Of a stretch of 64,000 bases of DNA, positions 57,616 through 64,000 are shown piece by piece. The notes under the pieces were generated by a model. That model had not been told where the DNA came from. It did not search any database and saw only the letters and a list, made by a program, of their open reading frames with translations. Positions within the stretch are counted from its first letter, which is position 1, and every line of letters begins with the position of its first letter. The stretch is from CAVXEF01 sp963827315 (GTDB lineage Bacteria > Planctomycetota > Phycisphaerae > Sedimentisphaerales > Anaerobacaceae), in assembly GCA_963827315.1 (NCBI GenBank), contig CAWHAL010000004.1, forward strand, positions 496,001 through 560,000, given 5' to 3'. A program made the position numbers and the translations under genes.

Positions 57616-59208
57616 ATGGATGATTACAAACAAATAATAACTGGCGCAAAGCCGGGGCAGATTGTGCCGATAGTCAAAGAGATTGATATTGACGAGCCGG
57701 TGGACTTTTTCGCCAGGCTGAGCGACTACGGCCGGAATAAAAACTGCTGCCTGCTGGAGGCAAGCGACTACCTTGCGGAAAACGCGCTCAGTTTTGGCAC
57801 AGCCAGGCCCGCCCTTTATCTTACCGGCACCGGCACGGAATTTTCCATCCAGGCCCTGAGTAATACCGGCAGACGAATGCTCGAATATCTGTCCGCTGAT
57901 AAAAGCAGGTTCAGCTTCTGCGAATCGGCGGATTTCAGCCTGCAGCAAATCAGCGGGCGAATTAAGAAACCTGAGACAGTGGTTGATGAGCAGACCCGCC
58001 TGACAAGTGTAAATCAAATGGACGTGCTTCGGGCAGTAGCGTTTGCATTTAAGCTGGCGAGTAAGCCTTTCCGTGTAACCTGCGGCCTGCTGGGGGCCAT
58101 AAGCTACGACTTTATAGACCAGTTTGAGAAGCTGCCACCCAGCGGCGAAGACCTCCTGGGCAATCCCGATTACGAGCTATATTTTGCCGACAATATCTTC
58201 CTGGTCGACCACGCGCACAAGAAGGGCCATGTGATTGTCAACGTAATGATAACGGACGGCGACCGCCAGGCTATAGTCAACGAGGCGCAGGAGTGTTTCG
58301 ATTACTATCGGGGTATCTCTGGTTCCGGCATACCGAAAGGCCGAAAGTACACCGGGCCTATCCCCCCTGCCTCAACGGACACAAGCCAGGCTGAATATGA
58401 AAAGATGGTTCGAAAGGCCAAACAGCATATCCTCGACGGCGATATTTTTCAGGTGGTCCTGAGCAGAACGAAGACCGAGCCTTGTCCTGATGAGCCTTTA
58501 GATGTCTATAAACGGCTCAGAGTCCTGAACCCTTCGCCATATATGTTTTACCTCAATACGCTCAGCACGATACTTATAGGCTCCAGCCCGGAACTAAATC
58601 TCCGCGTCAGCGGCGGCAGGAAACGCGACGTCGAAATCAGACCTATCGCCGGCACAAAACCACGGGGCAAAATCGCAAATGCCATCGACGCTGACACCGA
58701 TTTCAGATACGAGGCTGAGCTGAAGCTCGACCGCAAGGAATTGGCTGAGCATATGATGCTGGTCGATTTGGCGAGGAACGATATCGCCCGTGTTGCTGAG
58801 CCAGGCAGCAGAGTTGTTACCGAACTATTGACAGTCGAAAAATACGCATCGGTCCAGCATATGGTAAGCAACGTCAAAGGCACGCTTGCCGCCGGACTCG
58901 ACGCATTGAGTGCGTATCTTGCCACGATGAATATGGGAACGCTTACCGGGGCCCCGAAGATTGAAGCGATGAAAATAATCCGCCAGCTTGAAAGGACCAA
59001 ACGCGGCTACTACGGCGGCGCTGTCTGCTACCTGACTGTCGACGGCCAGTTCGACAGTTGTATCACGATAAGGAGCCTTCAGGTCAAAGACCGCACAGCT
59101 TACGTTCGAGTCGGCGCAGGCATTGTTCACGATAGTGTTCCGAAGACCGAATTTGAGGAAACCGAACACAAGGCAAGGTCTTGTATCCAGGCCGTTCAGG
59201 GGACCTAA
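57616..59208 (+). CDS. trpE: Anthranilate synthase component I
   Basis: About 530 residues; converts chorismate and ammonia to anthranilate. N-terminal CCLLEASDY is a variant of the LLES tryptophan feedback site. The chorismate-binding domain shows NPSPYMFYL, GSSPELNLR, PIAGTKPRG, ELAEHMMLVDLARNDI, GTLTGAPKIEAM and RVGAGIVHDS. AAGGAAGG precedes the ATG at 57616. It leads trpEGDF under attenuator control. Confidence 0.97.
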   Translation: MDDYKQIITGAKPGQIVPIVKEIDIDEPVDFFARLSDYGRNKNCCLLEASDYLAENALSFGTARPALYLTGTGTEFSIQALSNTGRRMLEYLSADKSRFSFCESADFSLQQISGRIKKPETVVDEQTRLTSVNQMDVLRAVAFAFKLASKPFRVTCGLLGAISYDFIDQFEKLPPSGEDLLGNPDYELYFADNIFLVDHAHKKGHVIVNVMITDGDRQAIVNEAQECFDYYRGISGSGIPKGRKYTGPIPPASTDTSQAEYEKMVRKAKQHILDGDIFQVVLSRTKTEPCPDEPLDVYKRLRVLNPSPYMFYLNTLSTILIGSSPELNLRVSGGRKRDVEIRPIAGTKPRGKIANAIDADTDFRYEAELKLDRKELAEHMMLVDLARNDIARVAEPGSRVVTELLTVEKYASVQHMVSNVKGTLAAGLDALSAYLATMNMGTLTGAPKIEAMKIIRQLERTKRGYYGGAVCYLTVDGQFDSCITIRSLQVKDRTAYVRVGAGIVHDSVPKTEFEETEHKARSCIQAVQGT

Positions 59209-59226
59209 TATCAGAGGCCGAATCTT

Positions 59227-59859
59227 ATGAAAGAAAAAACCGCAAAAGTTTTGTTCATCGATAACTTTGATTCGTTTACGTACAATCTCGTCGATGATTT
59301 TTGTAAGCGTAATTGTCAGGCGAAAGTTTATCGTGCCGACACAACAATCGAGCAGCTTCAGGCGGTCGCCAGCAAGTTCAATCCCGACCTCCTTGTGATT
59401 TCGCCGGGCCCCGGCACACCGGATACCGCCGGCGTCTCACTTTCAGCAGTGGATTATTTCAAGGGGAAACTGCCGATATTCGGCGTCTGCCTCGGTCATC
59501 AGGTGATAGCGCAGTATTTCGGCGGTAAAGTTACTCACGCCCCTGAGCCGATGCACGGCAAGCCCTCACGAATAACACACAATGAAAAAGGTATATTTGC
59601 CGGCGTGGAAAACCCGCTCCAGGTGGGACGTTATCACAGTCTTTGTATCTATACGTTGGGGATTCCGGACTGCTTAAGACAAACGGCTGAGTTTGAAGGC
59701 ATCTGTATGGCTATTGAACACAAAGAACTTCCGATATACGGCGTGCAGTTTCATCCGGAAAGTATTTTAACTCCCGCAGGCGGAAAGATAATCGAAAATG
59801 TCTTGGCAATCGCAGCCCAAAAACGCAAAAATGGATTCGACAGGCTCACCATAAAGTGA
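59227..59859 (+). CDS. trpG: Anthranilate synthase glutaminase subunit
   Basis: The 210-residue class I glutamine amidotransferase supplies ammonia to TrpE. NFDSFTYNL, SPGPGTPD, the nucleophile Cys in FGVCLGHQVIA, and the His/Glu pair in GVQFHPESIL are intact. It could also serve para-aminobenzoate synthesis (PabA role), as many such subunits do. It lies 18 bases after trpE. Confidence 0.95.
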   Translation: MKEKTAKVLFIDNFDSFTYNLVDDFCKRNCQAKVYRADTTIEQLQAVASKFNPDLLVISPGPGTPDTAGVSLSAVDYFKGKLPIFGVCLGHQVIAQYFGGKVTHAPEPMHGKPSRITHNEKGIFAGVENPLQVGRYHSLCIYTLGIPDCLRQTAEFEGICMAIEHKELPIYGVQFHPESILTPAGGKIIENVLAIAAQKRKNGFDRLTIK

Positions 59860-59868
59860 GGAACTGGA

Positions 59869-60888
59869 TTGACAGCGATAACTGAATACATTGAACCTTT
59901 GTTGCACGGCGAGAATTTGAGCATTGAGCAGGCGACGAGCCTGTTGGACGTCATCTTTGAAGGCGGCGTCAGCGAGGTGCAAATCGCCGCATTTCTTACG
60001 GCAATGCAGGCCAAAGGCGCAACGGCGGCTGAGCTTGCGGGCTTTGCCAAATCACTGCGCCAGCACGCCGTCCGTGTGAAGGTCAACGTCGATAATCTGG
60101 TTGACACCTGCGGAACAGGCGGCGGTGCCATTAAAACCTGTAATGTCTCAACTGCTGCAGCAATAGTGGCAGCGGGTGCAGGTGTTTACATCGCCAAGCA
60201 CGGCAATCGCGGGATAACAAGCGGCTGTGGCTCAGCAGATGTGCTCGAGGAATTGGGCGTCAGGATAGATGCCCCTGCTGACGTTGTGGCAGAGTGCATA
60301 AGGCAGGCACATATCGGATTTATGTTCGCGCCGATGTTTCATCCCGCGATGAAATATGTCCAGCCTGTACGAAAGGCACTTGGTTTCAGGACGGTCTTTA
60401 ACATACTTGGCCCTTTGGCAAATCCAGCCGGTGCGCCGAGACAGGTGCTGGGTGTAGCTGATGAAAGTCTGATGCAGCCGATAGCTGAGGCACTTAAACT
60501 TTTAGGCACACAATATGCAATGGTTGTGCACAGCGAGGGGCTGGATGAAATAAGCACAGCGGCAGTTACAAAAATCGCAGAGCTGAAAAACGGCCGGATT
60601 ACAAACAAAAAACTGAATCCGCAGGATTTGGGCATAAATCTAACGACTCTTGAAGAGCTTAAGGTTACTGATGCCAAATCAAGTGCGAAGGTCTTAAGGG
60701 ACATAATGAGCGGTAAAGAAACCGGAGCACGTAAGGATATTGTCGTCCTGAATGCCGCTGCCGCCATAATCGCCGGCGGTTTGGCCGACAATTTTGAATC
60801 AGCAATTAAGCTGGCACAGACATCAGTCAGCAATGGCAAAGCATTAGCGTGCTTGGAAAAGTTAATCGAAATCTCAAATAAAGCATAA
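59869..60888 (+). CDS. trpD: Anthranilate phosphoribosyltransferase
   Basis: The 339-residue enzyme joins anthranilate to PRPP. DTCGTGGG, AAAIVAAGAGVYIAKHGNRG, CGSADVLEELGV and FNILGPLANPAG are the PRPP and anthranilate segments. The start is TTG at 59869 with GAGGA upstream, an uncommon start that may lower expression relative to trpG. Confidence 0.96.
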   Translation: MTAITEYIEPLLHGENLSIEQATSLLDVIFEGGVSEVQIAAFLTAMQAKGATAAELAGFAKSLRQHAVRVKVNVDNLVDTCGTGGGAIKTCNVSTAAAIVAAGAGVYIAKHGNRGITSGCGSADVLEELGVRIDAPADVVAECIRQAHIGFMFAPMFHPAMKYVQPVRKALGFRTVFNILGPLANPAGAPRQVLGVADESLMQPIAEALKLLGTQYAMVVHSEGLDEISTAAVTKIAELKNGRITNKKLNPQDLGINLTTLEELKVTDAKSSAKVLRDIMSGKETGARKDIVVLNAAAAIIAGGLADNFESAIKLAQTSVSNGKALACLEKLIEISNKA

Positions 60889-60926
60889 CGATCCGTGCCA
60901 CGGGTCACGAGTGACGAGCGACGAAT

Positions 60927-61550
60927 ATGCTGATAGTGAAAGTTAAAATTTGCGGTATTACGAATTATCGGGACGCCACCGCTGCGGCGGATATGGGTGC
61001 GGACTTACTGGGCTTCAATTTTTATCCTAAAAGCCAGAGGTTCGTAACGCCGCAGGAAGCAGCACAAATAATCAATAAATTGCCGGCTTTCATCCCTGTT
61101 GCCGGCGTATTTGTAAACGCCTCGCTTGACCATATTAAAGATGTTATCGGCGAGTGCAACTTGGACTGGGTGCAGTTGCACGGCGACGAAAGCCCCAAGT
61201 TCTGTGATTCGCTGCGTTCTCTTAATGTAAGGACGATGAAAGCGATTCGCGTAAAAAACCAGGCAGATATCGAGAAGGCGGAAAGTTTTTTCACCGATGC
61301 TATTTTGTTAGATGCCTTCGACCCCAAAAAATACGGCGGCACGGGCCTGAGGTTTGACTGGAACGTAATCGGGCATATCAACAAGCGCATTTTCCTGGCG
61401 GGCGGAATAAATCCTGATAATGTAGAGGCTGCTGTTGAATTAGGAGTCTATGGAATCGATGTTTGCAGTGGCATCGAATCAAGGCCCGGCAAAAAAGATA
61501 TTAGAAAAATGAGGAAACTATTTGAAATCATACATCATCTAAGAGGATAA
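60927..61550 (+). CDS. trpF: Phosphoribosylanthranilate isomerase
   Basis: The 207-residue TIM-barrel protein performs the Amadori rearrangement. Catalytic Cys in KICGITN, GFNFYPKSQRF, QLHGDE and FLAGGINPDNVEAA are present, and the catalytic Asp is in GIDVCSGIESRPG. The 38-base gap to trpD holds short CACGGGTCACGAGTGACG-type words and no ribosome site. trpC, trpB and trpA are not in the window. Confidence 0.96.
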   Translation: MLIVKVKICGITNYRDATAAADMGADLLGFNFYPKSQRFVTPQEAAQIINKLPAFIPVAGVFVNASLDHIKDVIGECNLDWVQLHGDESPKFCDSLRSLNVRTMKAIRVKNQADIEKAESFFTDAILLDAFDPKKYGGTGLRFDWNVIGHINKRIFLAGGINPDNVEAAVELGVYGIDVCSGIESRPGKKDIRKMRKLFEIIHHLRG

Positions 61551-61632
61551 ATACGAAATTCGAAATCCGAAGCACGAAACAAATTCAAATGACCAAAATG
61601 CAAAATTCAATATCGAACATCGAGGACGGGGA
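61551..61632 (+). repeat. ATTCGAAATCCGAA-type degenerate repeat before the ankyrin genes
   Basis: AAATTCGAAATCCGAAGCACG and related words (TTCAAATGACCAAAATGC, CAATATCGAACATCGAGG) fill the gap after trpF. A different but similar-style block (GATGCTCG/CGAGCATCGAG) precedes the second ankyrin gene. Confidence 0.5.
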
Positions 61633-61665
61633 AAAAATGAAAGAAAAAAGGAAAAGGAGAATCCA

Positions 61666-62760
61666 ATGAAACGAATACTGTTTTCTATAGTGTGTATCTC
61701 TCTGATACCAGCAGCTTTTGCCGACGTGAACGCGCCGGACAAGAACGCCCGATTAATTCAAGCCGCAAAAGATGGCAACCTCCCGGCCGTGCAAACCCTG
61801 CTGGCTGGCGGTGCTAATGCTAATGCAAAGACCGATGATGGCGTAACGGCCCTGCAGGTGGCGGCGGAGATGGGGCATATGGAAATCATCAAGTCCTTAC
61901 TGAAAAAGGGAGCTGATGTCAATGCCAAGGATAAAGACGGCGTAACTGCCTTAATGATGGCGGCGCGGGAAGGTCGTACGGAAATTGCCAAGCTGCTTTT
62001 GAAAAAGGGTGCTAAGGTAAACGCAAAGATAAACAATACCGGGGTAACTGCCTTATGGCTGGCGGCATGGAAAGGGCATACGGAGATCGTCCAGTTCCTG
62101 ACAGAAAATGGCGCTGAGGTCAATGCCAAGGATGAAGCTGGCCAAACACCTCTGATAATGGCGGCATGGGAAGGCCATACAGATGCCGTCGAACTCCTTT
62201 TGGAAAAAGGTGCTGATATCAATCCAGAGGCTGATAACGGTGATACAGCCTTTATACGGGCGGTGAGTGAGGGTCATATAAAAGTCATCAAAGCCTTTCT
62301 GGAAAAGGGCGCTGATGTAAATGCAAAAACAACTAAGGGCTTGACAGCCCTGATGAGGGCGGCGGATGCAGGTCATACGGAAATTGTCAAGCTCCTTCTG
62401 GAAAAAGGTGCTAATGTAAACGCAAATACTGGCGTAACAGCCTTGTGGCTGGCGGCATGGAAAGGCCATACAGAAATCGTAAAACTCCTTTTGGAAAAGG
62501 GTGCTGATGTCAATGCAGAGACTTACGACGGCAGCACGGCCTTGATGAATGCAGCTATGTGGGGCCATACGGAAATTGTCAAGCTCCTTCTCGAAAAAGG
62601 CGCTGATGTCAATGCAAAGGCTAACAATGGCGAAACAGCCTTAGGTGCTGCAAGAAAAAGAAAGGCATTTTTGCAAGAGTCCAAAATAGCAGGAAAGACA
62701 GGTTATACAGATATACAGAACACCATATTACTGCTCGAAAAAGCCGGCGCAAAGGAATAG
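61666..62760 (+). CDS. Exported ankyrin-repeat protein
   Basis: The 364-residue protein has a signal peptide (ILFSIVCISLIPAAFA) followed by about nine 33-residue ankyrin repeats with the consensus DGVTALMMAA-GHTEIVKLLLEKGADVNAK. Ankyrin stacks bind proteins; the target is unknown. AAAGGAGAATCC precedes the ATG. Several repeats are near-identical at DNA level, suggesting expansion by recombination. One repeat lacks the usual G at the loop (NANTGVTALWL), a small deletion within the array. Confidence 0.92.
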   Translation: MKRILFSIVCISLIPAAFADVNAPDKNARLIQAAKDGNLPAVQTLLAGGANANAKTDDGVTALQVAAEMGHMEIIKSLLKKGADVNAKDKDGVTALMMAAREGRTEIAKLLLKKGAKVNAKINNTGVTALWLAAWKGHTEIVQFLTENGAEVNAKDEAGQTPLIMAAWEGHTDAVELLLEKGADINPEADNGDTAFIRAVSEGHIKVIKAFLEKGADVNAKTTKGLTALMRAADAGHTEIVKLLLEKGANVNANTGVTALWLAAWKGHTEIVKLLLEKGADVNAETYDGSTALMNAAMWGHTEIVKLLLEKGADVNAKANNGETALGAARKRKAFLQESKIAGKTGYTDIQNTILLLEKAGAKE

Positions 62761-62770
62761 CCAAAATGTG

Positions 62771-62850
62771 ATACTCGATGCTGGATGCTTGATGCTCGTA
62801 ACGCAAATCGACAATCAAGTATCGAGAATCGAGCATCGAGAACGGGAAAA
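62771..62850 (+). repeat. GATGCTCG-type degenerate repeat between the ankyrin genes
   Basis: Built from variants of ATACTCGATGCTGGATGC and the near-complementary CAAGTATCGAGAATCGAGC. It could form a long imperfect hairpin in the transcript between the two ankyrin genes. Confidence 0.5.
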
Positions 62851-62852
62851 AA

Positions 62853-62873
62853 TACGCCACGGGCGTATAAAAA
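62853..62873 (+). repeat. Short palindromic element TACGCC-ACG-GGCGTA-TAAAAA
   Basis: The flanking sequence (CATCGAG.ACGGG.AAAAA and then TGAAAGAAAAAAGG) is shared with the region upstream of the first ankyrin gene (about 61618-61650), which lacks this element, again giving a filled and an empty site. Confidence 0.8.
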
Positions 62874-62901
62874 TGAAAGAAAAAAGGAAAAGGAGAATCC
62901 A

Positions 62902-64000
62902 ATGAAACGAATCTTGTTTTCTATCGTGTGTATTTTTCTGAATCTATCGGTTTTTGCCGAGGCGGACGTATCAGATAAGAATGCTCAACTGATTCAAGCC
63001 GCAAAAAACACTGATGCCAATACCGAAAGTTTTGCGCTGCACAAAGCTGCTTATGAAGGCAATTTTGAAGAAGTCAAAGCCCTTATCGCCAAAGGCGCTG
63101 ATGTCAATGCCAGAGGACCGCGTGATTCTAATTTTACCCCTCTGCTCTTCGCTGCCGCTAAAGGCCATGAAAATATTCGGGGAATATTCGGCGATATCGA
63201 GATAAAAGACAGAACAAAAAATGTAGATTATCCCAGATTATATACAGATATAGTATCTCTGCTGCTTGCTAACGGGGCCGACGTCAACGCAAAAGCTCAG
63301 GATGGCTTCACCGCGCTGCATTCAGCGGCCGTGTTCGGCTACTTAGATATGGCTGAGCTACTTATCGCCAAAGGGGCCGACATAGAAGCAAAAGACGCTT
63401 TTGGTAGAACGCCTTTGTCTGTTGCTGCTCTCAACAATCATAAGGATATAGCAAATCTTCTCATCGCCAAAGGCGCTAAAGTTGACATTTTCATAGCATC
63501 GGCTATGGGAGATATTGAACGCGTCAAGGGTTTTCTGTACAGCGACCCTAATATGATCAATGCCTCCCAAGGCGATTACACACCTCTGCACAACGCGGCT
63601 TACAGCGGACAAATAGAGATGGTGAAATTTCTCATTGAAAAAGGAGCAAATGTTAATGCTAAAATTCAAAATGGCTGGACACCGTTGTTCTGGGCCGCAG
63701 ATAAGGGGCACAAAGACATAGCAGAATTACTCATTGCCAAGGGCGCTGATGTTAACGCAAAAAACAGTTCTGGTTATACGCCATTGTTTATGGCTGCAGA
63801 TAAAGACCGCAAAGATATAGCAGAATTACTTATCGCCAAAGGCGCCGATGTCAATGCCAAAAATGACAGGGGCCAGACAGTTTTGTGGAAGGCGTCGGAA
63901 TACGGCCATACGGAAATCGCCAAGTTGCTTCTGGATAAGGGGGCCGATATCGAAACCAAGGCCAACGACGGCAAAACAGCTTTGTGGCTACCGGCACTGA
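62902..64000 (+). CDS. Second exported ankyrin-repeat protein, 3'-truncated by the window edge
   Basis: The frame stays open to the end of the window (366 codons seen). The first residues MKRILFSIVCIFLNLSVFAEA and the 40 bases upstream nearly match the first ankyrin gene, so the two are tandem duplicates. The first repeat is followed by a non-ankyrin insert (about residues 95-120: GIFGDIEIKDRTKNVDYPRL). At least seven further repeats follow, of the type GYTPLFMAADKDRKDIAELLIAKGADVNAK. The C-terminus lies outside the window. Confidence 0.93.
   Translation, partial: MKRILFSIVCIFLNLSVFAEADVSDKNAQLIQAAKNTDANTESFALHKAAYEGNFEEVKALIAKGADVNARGPRDSNFTPLLFAAAKGHENIRGIFGDIEIKDRTKNVDYPRLYTDIVSLLLANGADVNAKAQDGFTALHSAAVFGYLDMAELLIAKGADIEAKDAFGRTPLSVAALNNHKDIANLLIAKGAKVDIFIASAMGDIERVKGFLYSDPNMINASQGDYTPLHNAAYSGQIEMVKFLIEKGANVNAKIQNGWTPLFWAADKGHKDIAELLIAKGADVNAKNSSGYTPLFMAADKDRKDIAELLIAKGADVNAKNDRGQTVLWKASEYGHTEIAKLLLDKGADIETKANDGKTALWLPAL

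Overview
This 64 kb window comes from a bacterial chromosome, most likely a planctomycete of the Phycisphaerae type. That placement is inferred from gene content: secreted proteins with dockerin repeats and a PEP-CTERM sorting signal, a very large subtilase/beta-helix surface protein, a secretin with a TPR-rich N-terminus, HTH-membrane fusion proteins and siroheme-type heme genes. No rRNA, CRISPR array, insertion sequence or phage module was seen. Most of the window reads as balanced GC. Two stretches around 7-9 kb and 43-45 kb are plainly AT-rich, judged by eye.

Layout. 1-6.2 kb holds a 5'-truncated unknown protein, a SagB-type oxidoreductase, ahcY, ndk, an OmpA-family lipoprotein, an HTH/membrane fusion protein and a small membrane-anchored protein. 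A tRNA-Pro(UGG) at 6283-6357 is followed by an array of GC-rich hairpins and a first accessory island (about 6.4-10.5 kb) with two unknown minus-strand genes. 10.5-19 kb holds a B12-binding-domain protein convergent with a long minus-strand operon: pyrR-pyrB-muiA-like-pyrC-NYN nuclease-sensor kinase-response regulator. 19.2-25 kb (plus) holds a dockerin-bearing subtilase homologue, aroA, a zinc-ribbon/TPR protein and a divergent chorismate synthase. 25-40.8 kb (minus) holds the 3692-residue subtilase/beta-helix protein, a secretin and a truncated paralogue of the secretin's N-terminal part. 41-46 kb holds tsaB, an exported alpha/beta hydrolase and a second accessory island carrying a TIR-TPR protein. 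46.2-52.2 kb is the tetrapyrrole cluster hemA-hemC-cobA/hemD-ahbC-hemB. 52.5-57.3 kb holds a KDG-type sugar kinase, stand-alone GMP synthase ATP-PPase, a membrane protein and two exported proteins. 57.4-61.5 kb is the trpEGDF operon behind a classical leader-peptide attenuator. The window ends in two tandem exported ankyrin-repeat proteins, the second running off the edge.

How the parts fit. aroA and the chorismate synthase homologue make the precursor that trpEGDF consumes. The pyr genes form one transcription unit. hemA/C/D/B with an AhbC-like radical SAM enzyme point to heme synthesis through siroheme.

The most unusual signals are: (1) a complete ribosome-mediated trp attenuator with a 17-codon leader peptide containing Trp-Trp and mutually exclusive 1:2, 2:3 and 3:4 stems; (2) two AT-rich cargo loci bracketed by the same repeats in the same order, one encoding a TIR-TPR-beta-domain protein that looks like a defence effector; (3) a family of about 20-bp palindromes whose mobility is suggested by two filled/empty site comparisons inside the window and by two palindromes within the tsaB reading frame; and (4) a chorismate synthase homologue that has lost one of the two conserved histidines and the RGGGR motif.
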